Origin: Caldifarciminota bacterium
GTDB taxonomy: Bacteria; Hydrothermota; Tepidihabitantia; Tepidihabitantales; CAIPLT01
DNA: 6,896 bases
Assembly: GCA_025061975.1 (NCBI GenBank)
Contig: JANXBB010000156.1
Span: forward strand, 1 to 6,896
Direction: 5' to 3'
Made by a program: the position numbers and the translations under genes. This document shows positions 1 through 6,315 of the stretch, piece after piece (positions within the stretch are counted from its first letter, which is position 1; each line of letters starts with the position of its first letter). Under the pieces are notes generated by a model that saw nothing but the letters and a program-made list of their open reading frames with translations, was not told the origin of the DNA and ran no database searches.

Positions 1-62
1 GCCTGACTAATTACAACACTAATTGTTAAAATCAAAAATAACTTCAGCACCGTTATTTTCAT
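1..62 (-). CDS. Start of an exported protein (partial, signal peptide only)
   Basis: Reading leftwards from an ATG at 62-60, twenty codons run to the window edge and encode MKITVLKLFLILTISVVISQ; the next two bases (GC) would start an Ala codon. This is a typical signal peptide: two early lysines, a hydrophobic stretch of about 12 residues, then small or polar residues near a likely cleavage site around Ser19-Gln20. An in-frame TAA a few codons upstream leaves this ATG as the only start in reach. No Shine-Dalgarno is visible, and a TATAAT hexamer lies only 12-17 nt upstream, so initiation may be leaderless or SD-independent. The gene is divergent from the etf operon. The mature protein is outside the window, so its function cannot be given. 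The call rests on a short stretch. Confidence 0.55.
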   Translation of the reverse strand, partial: MKITVLKLFLILTISVVISQ

Positions 63-200
63 TGTGGTTATTAATTATATGGTATAAAGAATTTCACTAT
101 TAGTCAAGCAATCGATTAAATTCTCCATTCTGATTAATCACACTAAAACGATCTTGATTATTGTAACTCCTTTGTAATGATAGACTTCTAAAATTTATAA

Positions 201-217
201 CCTACCCCAAGGGTAGG
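201..217. repeat. Short GC-rich hairpin CCTACCC-CAA-GGGTAGG
   Basis: A perfect 7-bp inverted repeat with a 3-nt loop stands out in AT-rich surroundings. Read on the minus strand it is followed by TTATAAATTTT, which is T-rich but has no uninterrupted U-run, so it is at best a weak terminator-like element for leftward transcription. On the plus strand no T-tract follows. It could also be a protein-binding palindrome or the edge of a decayed element. Confidence 0.35.
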
Positions 218-257
218 GCACAATCCCCAGGTTCTCAAGGACCAATTGGGAGATTTT

Positions 258-410
258 GTGAGTTCTTTTGTTGGAGTTGAGATAATTTTAGTGCTTAATG
301 TAATACTAAAGATAAACCTTAAAAGGTTATTTGCTGGTAAGTTAAAAGCTGTCCTTGGGAAACTTCTTAAGGATCTTCACGTGCTCAAAGTAAAGATACA
401 TTATGATTAA
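258..410 (+). CDS. Possible 50-residue cationic small protein
   Basis: A GTG at 258 opens a frame that closes with TAA at 408-410, giving about 50 residues. A purine-rich GGGAG at 248-252 lies 5 nt upstream and is a reasonable ribosome binding site. The N-terminal half is hydrophobic (FVGVEIILVLNVILKI). The C-terminal half is lysine-rich and amphipathic (KRLFAGKLKAVLGKLLKDLH), with net charge near +6 over the whole protein. The frame is open from 201, unusually long for AT-rich intergenic DNA. I recognise no family. It could be a genuine small membrane-active or nucleic-acid-binding protein, a remnant of a longer decayed gene, or chance. It ends 30 nt before the etf promoter and is probably not part of that operon. 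Confidence 0.3.
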   Translation: MSSFVGVEIILVLNVILKINLKRLFAGKLKAVLGKLLKDLHVLKVKIHYD

Positions 411-439
411 AAAGACTATTTTGATATAGACAAAGCTTA

Positions 440-468
440 TTGATTTTCTTTAAGTTTTATAGTAAAAT
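440..468 (+). promoter_or_regulatory. Predicted sigma70-type promoter of the etf operon
   Basis: TTGATT (440-445, four of six consensus bases) and TAAAAT (463-468, five of six) are separated by exactly 17 nt. This predicts a transcription start near 475 and a 5' leader of about 25 nt before the etfB ATG. An overlapping TATAGT at 458-463 lacks a matching -35 element. Confidence 0.5.
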
Positions 469-470
469 TT

Positions 471-498
471 AGTCACATTTTAATCAAGTGGGGTGACT
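471..498 (+). promoter_or_regulatory. Inverted repeat overlapping the etfB ribosome binding site
   Basis: AGTCAC (471-476) is the exact reverse complement of GTGACT (493-498). The right arm overlaps the etfB Shine-Dalgarno GGGGTGA (490-496), which lies 3 nt before the ATG. The left arm sits on the predicted transcription start. It may be a repressor operator. If transcription starts at or before 471, it could instead be a 6-bp stem hiding the ribosome binding site. The arms are short and chance is possible. Confidence 0.3.
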
Positions 499-499
499 T

Positions 500-1288
500 A
501 TGGAAATTTTTGTTTGTTTAAAATTAGTGCCTAATACTCAAGATACTGAAGTCCGGATTGATAGTTCAAAGCGCGACATTTTGAAGGTTCGGTTGTCATA
601 CACAATTAATGAAGCTGACGATTATGCTTTAGAAGCTGCTCTGCAACTTAAGGAAAAAGTTGGCGGGCAGATTACTGTAATTACAGTTGGTGAAGCTCAA
701 GCTGATGAGATGCTGCGCATGGCATTAGCCAAAGGTGCAGATCAAGCAATTAGACTTTCTGACGAAGTTTTCACTAATTTTCGTTATGATCCCTTAACTA
801 TTGCATATCTCTTAGCAAAAGCAATAAGTCAATATAAATACGATTTAATACTAACCGGGGCAATCGCATCGGATGACGGTTATTCAGCAGTAGGACCGGC
901 TTTAGCGGGATTTCTTAAAATTCCTAGTGCTGCATATGTAACTTATTTAGAATTAATTGACAATCAACGCTTAAAGGTAAGTCGGGAGCTCGAAGGAGGG
1001 CTTTTAGAAAACAAAGAACTCGCTTTGCCTTGTGTCTTATCGATTCAAACCGGAATTAATAAACCCCGTTATGCTTCAATTTTAGGGATTAAACGCGCAT
1101 CATCAAAACCGTTAACTGTGCTAAATGCTGGTCAGTTAAATGTAAATCAAAAGGATTTAAAAATGTTTATTGATCTTGTTGAGATGTATTATCCAGAAAT
1201 CGTCTCCAAAGCGCAAATAATTTCCGGAAACGAGGAAGAAATATCAGAAAAGTTAGCATTAATAATTAAAGAAAAGGTGGGCTTATGA
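500..1288 (+). CDS. etfB: Electron transfer flavoprotein subunit beta
   Basis: EtfB is the smaller subunit of the cytoplasmic ETF heterodimer, which takes electrons from flavoprotein dehydrogenases such as acyl-CoA dehydrogenases. At 262 residues it has normal length. Family landmarks in order are KLVPNT (8-13), NEADDYALEAAL (37-48), ALAKGADQA (75-83), the nucleotide-binding stretch TGAIASDDGYSAVGPALA (119-136), ELEGGL (163-168) and the C-terminal QTGINKPRYASILGIKRA (183-200). The last two match the prokaryotic EtfB group common in anaerobes. The nucleotide pocket holds AMP in classical ETFs and a second FAD in bifurcating ones; I cannot tell which applies here. The ATG is preceded by GGGGTGA. 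The stop overlaps the etfA start as ATGA (1285-1288), implying translational coupling. It is first in an operon with etfA and an HdrD-like protein. Confidence 0.95.
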   Translation: MEIFVCLKLVPNTQDTEVRIDSSKRDILKVRLSYTINEADDYALEAALQLKEKVGGQITVITVGEAQADEMLRMALAKGADQAIRLSDEVFTNFRYDPLTIAYLLAKAISQYKYDLILTGAIASDDGYSAVGPALAGFLKIPSAAYVTYLELIDNQRLKVSRELEGGLLENKELALPCVLSIQTGINKPRYASILGIKRASSKPLTVLNAGQLNVNQKDLKMFIDLVEMYYPEIVSKAQIISGNEEEISEKLALIIKEKVGL

Positions 1289-2262
1289 TTCTTGTAGTTA
1301 TTGAGCATCAACACGGAGCACTTAAAGACATTAATTTTGAACTACTAACTTTAGCGCACAAATTAGCTCGGAGCCGAAACGAAGAAGTCGCTACAGTAAT
1401 TCTTGGTAGTAATCCTGTATCTTTTATTGATGCAGTTACATCGTTTGTCAATAAAATTTTCGTTATTGAAGATTCAAATCTTGAGAATTTCAACAACTAT
1501 CTTTATATTAATTATCTGAGTAAACTTATAACCGAACAAAAACCTAACTTGATTTTAATTGGGCATACCGGACAAGGTATTGATTTTGCGCCCTATTTAG
1601 CTAGCTCTTTAAATCTTCCAATTATAACCGATATCTTTGATGCCGAATTTTCTGATGACAAAATTCTTGCACGACGAACAATGTATGGAGGTAAGCTTAA
1701 TGCTAAAGTCTTAACTTCAGCAATCCCGGCAATTCTGACGGTACGTCAAGGAAGTTTTGAAAAGAATCTTTCCCCAATCACCTCCCAAGCACATGTTGAA
1801 CGCTTAACACTAACTGTTGATTCATGCGAGTTAGAGAAATCAAAGTTTTTAGGATACACTGAAGCACCGAGCACGGGAATTGATATTACTAAAGCTGATG
1901 TTATTGTAGCGGTAGGTCGGGGCATTAAAGAAGAGAAAAATTTAGCGCTGGTTGAAGAATTTGCTCAAGAAATTGGTGGCACTTTAGCGTGCACACGTCC
2001 GATTATTGATGCTGGTTGGCTTCCCAAAGACCGTCAAGTTGGATCATCAGGAAAGACTGTTAAACCAAAGCTTTATATTGCTTTAGGAATTTCCGGTGCC
2101 TTCCAGCATATCAGCGGCATGAAAAGCTCAGAACTTATTATTGCAGTCAACAAAGATCCCGAGGCGCCAATTTTTTCAGTAGCGCATTATGGCGTCGTTG
2201 CTGATTTATTTAAAGTCCTACCGGCATTAGCAGCTAAGATAAAAGAACTCAAAAAACGTTAA
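1285..2262 (+). CDS. etfA: Electron transfer flavoprotein subunit alpha
   Basis: EtfA is the FAD-carrying subunit that pairs with EtfB. Its 325 residues are normal for the family. The N-terminal half (1 to about 195) is the degenerate alpha/beta ETF domain. The conserved C-terminal FAD-binding domain begins near VGRG (210-213) and continues with TRPIIDAGWLP (237-247), QVGSSGK (251-257), GISGAFQH (268-275) and NKDPEAPIF (289-297). Arg238, the Ser254-Ser255-Gly256 turn and His275 sit where this family contacts FAD. There is no N-terminal ferredoxin extension of the type seen in some anaerobes' EtfA. The ATG overlaps the etfB stop and follows an AAAGGTGG ribosome binding site inside etfB. The TAA stop is in the same reading frame as the downstream iron-sulfur gene, with only three sense codons between. 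Confidence 0.95.
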   Translation: MILVVIEHQHGALKDINFELLTLAHKLARSRNEEVATVILGSNPVSFIDAVTSFVNKIFVIEDSNLENFNNYLYINYLSKLITEQKPNLILIGHTGQGIDFAPYLASSLNLPIITDIFDAEFSDDKILARRTMYGGKLNAKVLTSAIPAILTVRQGSFEKNLSPITSQAHVERLTLTVDSCELEKSKFLGYTEAPSTGIDITKADVIVAVGRGIKEEKNLALVEEFAQEIGGTLACTRPIIDAGWLPKDRQVGSSGKTVKPKLYIALGISGAFQHISGMKSSELIIAVNKDPEAPIFSVAHYGVVADLFKVLPALAAKIKELKKR

Positions 2263-2271
2263 AATCAGTTT

Positions 2272-3456
2272 GTGGCAATAGAAATTATTGATAAAGAAAT
2301 CCGCAAGAGTATTATTGAACACGGTGCAATTGATGCTTATAAATGCTATCAGTGCGGAATGTGTTCCGGACTTTGCCCATGGTTTTTAGTATCCAAAGTG
2401 AGTTTTATTGTCAATCGAATTCCTCATAATGTTAAATTGGGTAATGTTTTAGTCTCAGAAAAACCCGAAGTATTAGAAAAAGAAATTGAAGAACTTATGC
2501 GTTGTGTAGGATGCGACTTGTGTTATGAGTATTGTCCGCGCGGAGTCAATATAAGTGATATTGTTCGTGCCATAAGAGAAATTTTAGTTGAGTATCAATC
2601 ATTACCCAAAAGCCTTTCCGATGTTGTAGCAAAAATCTACACTTCGGGAAATCCTCAAGGAGCACCGGAGGAGAAAAGAAATGCTTGGGCCGAAAAATAT
2701 CATGTGACTTACTACACTCCGGATAAAGAATTTGCTTATTTTGCTTGCTGCTTTTTAAGTTATGAACCCCAGCTTAAAAAAATCGCTGAAGCTACAGTTA
2801 AAATTCTTAATTCCGCCCATATATCATTTGGAGTAACCGACGCTAAATTAGTCTGTTGCGTCGAAGCAGTTCGCAATATTGGTGCTGAAAAAGTTTTCCT
2901 AGAACTTGCACGTAATAATATTAATATACTAAACAAAACCGGAGTAAAAAAACTCCTTGTTTCATCACCGCATTGTTATACTGCATATAAAAACGATTAT
3001 AGGGGACTAGGATTTAATGGAGCAGTTATTCATATCACTGAGCTTTTTGCTGAACTAATAGCAAATAAGAAAATTTATCCGACAAACCCGATTCCTAAGC
3101 GTGTAATTTATCATGACCCATGCACTTTAGGCCGACAAAATAATATTTATGAGGCGCCGCGTTTAATTTTGGAAGCAATTCCAGAACTTTATTTAATTGA
3201 ATTCCCAAATTTTAATCGTCAAAACAGTATCTGCTGTGGTGCTGGCGGCGGCGGACTTTGGCTCGATTGGCCGAAAGATGAACGACTTGCCGACATTAGG
3301 GTTAAACAAGCATATGAAGCCGGTGCGGAGATTATTGCTGTAGCTTGCCCTTATTGTTTTATAATGTTTGAAGATAGTATAAAATCAATGAATTTGCCTT
3401 TAGAAGTTAAAGATATTTCGGAACTTTTGCAAGAATCTTTACCAGAAACTTTCTAA
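2272..3456 (+). CDS. Soluble HdrD-like (HdrC-HdrB fused) iron-sulfur oxidoreductase, ETF partner
   Basis: A 394-residue protein with the HdrD/GlcF/GlpC layout. Two cubane [4Fe-4S] motifs come first: Cys25, 28, 31, 35 (CYQCGMCSGLCP) and Cys78, 81, 84, 88 (CVGCDLCYEYCPRGV, very HdrC-like). Two CCG (DUF224) domains follow. The first has Cys160, Cys195-Cys196 and Cys235, but Ser232 stands where the usual CPHC has its first cysteine. The second is complete: Cys284, Cys321-Cys322 (CCGAGGG), Cys359 and Cys362. CCG domains bind unusual iron-sulfur clusters in heterodisulfide reductase. No membrane segment is visible, unlike the membrane-bound DUF224 proteins beside etfAB in syntrophs such as Syntrophomonas wolfei. 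Its place behind etfBA suggests it passes electrons between ETF and an unknown carrier. The start is GTG with no clear Shine-Dalgarno; no better start precedes Cys25. A role in glycolate or lactate oxidation is less likely, as no FAD dehydrogenase subunit is adjacent. Confidence 0.88.
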   Translation: MAIEIIDKEIRKSIIEHGAIDAYKCYQCGMCSGLCPWFLVSKVSFIVNRIPHNVKLGNVLVSEKPEVLEKEIEELMRCVGCDLCYEYCPRGVNISDIVRAIREILVEYQSLPKSLSDVVAKIYTSGNPQGAPEEKRNAWAEKYHVTYYTPDKEFAYFACCFLSYEPQLKKIAEATVKILNSAHISFGVTDAKLVCCVEAVRNIGAEKVFLELARNNINILNKTGVKKLLVSSPHCYTAYKNDYRGLGFNGAVIHITELFAELIANKKIYPTNPIPKRVIYHDPCTLGRQNNIYEAPRLILEAIPELYLIEFPNFNRQNSICCGAGGGGLWLDWPKDERLADIRVKQAYEAGAEIIAVACPYCFIMFEDSIKSMNLPLEVKDISELLQESLPETF

Positions 3457-3471
3457 AAAAAACTAAAAGCA

Positions 3472-3517
3472 TTAAAAAATAAAAGGCAGGGAAGAGATAT
3501 AAGCTCTCCCCTGCCTT
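3472..3517 (-). terminator. Intrinsic terminator of the secreted-protein gene
   Basis: Arms at 3483-3496 and 3504-3517 form a 14-bp stem around a 7-nt loop. On the minus strand all 14 pairs form, one as G-U, and the stem runs into TTATTTTTT (complement of about 3474-3484), a classic intrinsic terminator 20 nt past the minus-strand stop. On the plus strand the G-U becomes an A-C mismatch and the downstream sequence (GGGTTTAATGTTT) is only moderately T-rich. It may therefore serve the convergent etf operon as a weaker terminator. Confidence 0.85.
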
Positions 3518-3536
3518 GGGTTTAATGTTTAGTATC

Positions 3537-6281
3537 TTATTCGGCAATAATCAGTTTTTTACGCATGGTGTATTCAGGAGTCGTTAGTTCATAGAAGTAA
3601 ATACCCGCTGAAACTCGTCGACCGTAATTATCAGTTCGCTCCCATCGTGTCCGATATTCCCCGGCTTCATAATGACTATCAGCTAAAGTTTTAATTAATT
3701 GACCAGCAGCATTATAAATTGCGATCTTCACTCGCGAAGTTTTGGGGATTTGCCAACGAATTTCAGTAAAGTTTGCAAAGGGATTGGGCGCTGCATTAAA
3801 TAAATCATATTCATAAAGATTCGCTAAACCATCATTGCCTTGAACGTTACCGGGTATATATTTCACATAGAAAAATTTCTCCATTCGGTTATTGTTGGGT
3901 GTTACATCAGCTCCTGCAGCTGTTTGAATCCAGGTTTCCATCTTATATAAACCGGTGTCTTGGAAAGTCACACCTGAAGAATATAAAAGACAGATATAGC
4001 TTCGGGGATTTAATGTGTAATCTAAATACCGTGAGAATATTACTGAATTAGTTTTTACTCGAATGATTCTTATATACGATCTAACTGTTATGCGTCTTGT
4101 TGGTGAATTATTGGAAACTGAAGACATCGTATTATAAGTAACCGCTTTAGCTACTGTATCAGTTCTTACGAGACTCTGCCCTTTAAGGAGAGTTAGTCCA
4201 TTTACTTGGAGATCATTTTCAATTCCTGAAACATTGAATTGTTTACGGTAACGGTCATTAACAAGATTCTGGTCAGCACTCATTCTTACACGCGCATGAA
4301 TAACATGATAAGTCGGATTTGTCAGCCAAGTTAAATCGGCATATTGAGGATGCCAATTGGGTAAAGAAATTGTATTAGAACCCGGATTCACATTATTTAA
4401 AATTACAGTTACTGAATACTCTAAGATCGAATCATTAGGATTCCGCGAGACTTGACATACGGTATCAAACTTTATTGGATAGCGCCAAATATACACATCT
4501 AAAGTACAGTGTTCAGTTACCGGAGGTACTGAATAATTATACACTTCAACTGTTGGTGCAAATGGTGTACAAATTGGCACAGATGTTCCTGGTTGGGGAA
4601 TTGATAAAATACCGAGATCACGATAAATATTAACAAATGTTGCGGTTACATTTTTTGGTGCGTTCATTATTAACGACGTAGGATTTATATTACCGCTCAA
4701 ATCGCCGCTCCATCCGGTAAATGCAGCACCAGGGTTCGGATTAGCCGTAAGTTGTACTGACTGTCCATTTAAATACCATTCATAATCAGGATCCTTTGTA
4801 ACCGAACCGGGACCGTTTATATTTATTGTTAGTAAATAATAGATATCATATGTTGCAGTAATCGTTGTCGGTGCCGTAATCGCTTCAGGCCGATCATCAC
4901 TCACATAAACATACTTGGTCGTACCAGATAAATCATACTGCGGACTTACAAAAATACCACTCGCCGCCTCACCAGACTTCACCCACTCAGCATCCGGCAC
5001 AACCACCGGCACATTCGCCGCATAAGTCACATAATAATAGATATCCCAGTTAGCCGTTGCGGTTTTAGGCCCATCCATGGTAATGGGATTTGAAATAAGA
5101 TTACTTCCTGAAGCATCACCGATCCAACCAGCAAACACATATCTTGTACCATTAGTTGTTACAATTGAATCAACAACACTTGCATAAGCTATTGCACCGG
5201 AATCATACCAACCTGCGCCATTAACCGTGCTATGAGCCGAATTAACTGTTAAATAATACTGATGCGTCCAACTCGCAGTCTGAGTTATCGGACTATTTAA
5301 TGTTATTTGCTCTGGATTATTTGTGCCACTGTAACTCCCGTTACCGCTTCCTGTCCATCCGTTCCAAACATAACGCTCACCATCTCCTGTTTGCGGCGCA
5401 GTAGCAGAAATCGTAACAACACTTCCCGCATTATACCAATGAGTTCCGACTGCCGGACTCGTTGTCCCATAATTCGTAACCATCGTCAATTGATACTGAG
5501 TTACCCAAGTTATTTCTTGTGATGTCTGCCCAGGAACATTCATTGAGCCGGATGTTGGCGAACCAACATACCGAACACCAACTCCCCCTGAAATTGGCGA
5601 GGATACACTCCAATTATAAGTACCTGCAGCAACATTAGATATTGTAATAGTATTGGTTGTTGAGGTGTAAGGAGTTCCATCCCAAGTTACAGTCCAAGAT
5701 GTTCCTGCCGGTAGACCGTTTGCTGTAAAGGTTACAGTATGAGTTGTTGGGGGAAAACTTTTAACGACCACATCATCTATTCGTACCCGATCACGATTTA
5801 ACTCTCGGTACCAAAATGCAATATAAATATTACTGCCAGCATAAGCACCTAAACTACGGGCAAACCTTGTCCAGGTAGTTGATGTAATGGTAATCTTATA
5901 CACAATATTATATTGAGATGTGTCTGTCTGAGATGCTCCAGTAGAAATCCTAATGTACAAAGTCTCTGATGTAGAATACGGTCCTATTCGAGCATAAAAT
6001 ATTACACTATCCTTCGCGTAAATCGGGCCAACATTAGGCGTCATTAACCAATCATTATTGCGAGACGATCCATCACTTTCAATACCTGCACAAGCTGGAG
6101 AAGTATTAGGACTAATCGTGACCAGTTCCCACGCATTCCCACCATTAAAATTTCTTAAAGCCCAACCTGTAGGCGGAAATGTTAAGCTTGTAAAACTTTC
6201 GTTAAGAAGAATCGACTGAGCAAACAAACCGGAGACAAATAATGTTGCAATTAATACAAACAATACACGTTTTTCAGGCAT
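3537..6281 (-). CDS. Secreted multidomain surface protein with InlB-like repeats and T9SS-type sorting tail
   Basis: A 914-residue exported protein. Residues 1-21 are a signal peptide (MPEKR, hydrophobic LFVLIATLFVSGLFA, cleavage before Gln22). Residues 24-177 resemble the cleaved-adhesin / choice-of-anchor J fold (LLNESF, PTGWALRN, NNDWLMTP, RIDDVVV), usually carbohydrate- or surface-binding. Residues 181-260 form a GLPAGTSWTVTWDG module. Residues 262-549 are four divergent InlB/Flg_new-like repeats ending in A(S/N)W or AT(Y/F). Residues 553-690 and 691-808 look like CARDB-type beta-sandwiches (VNDRYRKQF and PNNNRMEKFF near their ends). Residues 828-914 are a FlgD-like/T9SS sorting domain (NAAPNPFANFTEIRW, GRRVSAGIYFYEL, MRKKLII). 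No catalytic motif is seen, so an adhesin or structural surface role is inferred. The ATG follows a perfect AAGGAGG with 6-nt spacing. It is transcribed convergently to the etf operon from its own promoter. Confidence 0.9.
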   Translation of the reverse strand: MPEKRVLFVLIATLFVSGLFAQSILLNESFTSLTFPPTGWALRNFNGGNAWELVTISPNTSPACAGIESDGSSRNNDWLMTPNVGPIYAKDSVIFYARIGPYSTSETLYIRISTGASQTDTSQYNIVYKITITSTTWTRFARSLGAYAGSNIYIAFWYRELNRDRVRIDDVVVKSFPPTTHTVTFTANGLPAGTSWTVTWDGTPYTSTTNTITISNVAAGTYNWSVSSPISGGVGVRYVGSPTSGSMNVPGQTSQEITWVTQYQLTMVTNYGTTSPAVGTHWYNAGSVVTISATAPQTGDGERYVWNGWTGSGNGSYSGTNNPEQITLNSPITQTASWTHQYYLTVNSAHSTVNGAGWYDSGAIAYASVVDSIVTTNGTRYVFAGWIGDASGSNLISNPITMDGPKTATANWDIYYYVTYAANVPVVVPDAEWVKSGEAASGIFVSPQYDLSGTTKYVYVSDDRPEAITAPTTITATYDIYYLLTININGPGSVTKDPDYEWYLNGQSVQLTANPNPGAAFTGWSGDLSGNINPTSLIMNAPKNVTATFVNIYRDLGILSIPQPGTSVPICTPFAPTVEVYNYSVPPVTEHCTLDVYIWRYPIKFDTVCQVSRNPNDSILEYSVTVILNNVNPGSNTISLPNWHPQYADLTWLTNPTYHVIHARVRMSADQNLVNDRYRKQFNVSGIENDLQVNGLTLLKGQSLVRTDTVAKAVTYNTMSSVSNNSPTRRITVRSYIRIIRVKTNSVIFSRYLDYTLNPRSYICLLYSSGVTFQDTGLYKMETWIQTAAGADVTPNNNRMEKFFYVKYIPGNVQGNDGLANLYEYDLFNAAPNPFANFTEIRWQIPKTSRVKIAIYNAAGQLIKTLADSHYEAGEYRTRWERTDNYGRRVSAGIYFYELTTPEYTMRKKLIIAE
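4635..5498 (-). repeat. Four divergent InlB/Flg_new-like protein repeats
   Basis: Repeat units cover residues 262-338, 341-412, 415-478 and 480-549. Each begins with an aromatic-rich strand (YQLTMV, YYLTVN, YYVTYA, YLLTIN), carries a W-Y or E-W segment with a following Gly, and ends in TASW, TANW, TATY or TATF. Units 1, 2 and 4 have the hallmark GW(T/I/S)G core (NGWTGSG, AGWIGDA, TGWSGDL). Unit 3 has lost it and reads KYVYVSDD instead. At DNA level the units are mostly diverged, so they are old repeats apart from the boundary motif described separately. Confidence 0.75.
4835..5045 (-). repeat. Perfect 13-nt direct repeats bounding the third InlB-like unit
   Basis: AATAATAGATATC occurs at 4835-4847 and again at 5033-5045. 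The spacing is 198 nt, exactly 66 codons, so gain or loss of the interval would keep the reading frame. On the coding strand each copy lies across the D-I-Y-Y linker that starts a repeat unit. The enclosed segment is about 49% G+C by my hand count of 4861-5040, against roughly 32-35% in 4741-4860. Confidence 0.7.
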
Positions 6282-6315
6282 TTAATGCCTCCTTCCCGTA
6301 TTATGCCATTAACTT
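6282..6315 (-). promoter_or_regulatory. Leader segment with strong Shine-Dalgarno
   Basis: AAGGAGG (complement of 6288-6294) ends 6 nt before the ATG and decides the start codon. TTAATG (complement of 6307-6312) can pair with CATTAA (complement of 6282-6287), placing the Shine-Dalgarno in a loop, but this 6-bp AU-rich stem is weak. Confidence 0.75.

Larger units (their letters stand above)
63..439. other. Divergent intergenic region, mostly non-coding
   Basis: This lies between the left minus-strand gene and the etf promoter. Positions 63-200 are very AT-rich and show no supportable gene. A small GC-rich hairpin sits at 201-217. From 201 to 407 one plus-strand frame stays open, and its only good start gives the candidate small ORF at 258-410. 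I see no tRNA, rRNA, CRISPR or insertion-sequence ends here. Confidence 0.6.

Noticed and set aside
81..107. TTGACT with TATACC as a promoter for the left minus-strand gene
   Set aside because: The spacer is only 15 nt and the -10 match is poor, so it is not listed as a feature.
315..328. AACCTT-AA-AAGGTT palindrome as an operator
   Set aside because: It lies inside the candidate small ORF and far upstream of the predicted etf promoter. Short AT-rich palindromes are frequent in this sequence.
1308..1496. 62-codon minus-strand ORF
   Set aside because: It is antisense to etfA, whose protein match is unambiguous. It has no homology-like features of its own.
4635..5498. CRISPR or tandem DNA repeat array
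   Set aside because: The periodicity is at protein level. The DNA units are diverged and coding, with no conserved short repeat and spacer pattern.
5307..5613. Overlapping 71-codon plus-strand and 60-codon minus-strand ORFs
   Set aside because: Both are out-of-frame shadows of the secreted-protein gene, which is continuous through this region with clear repeat domains.
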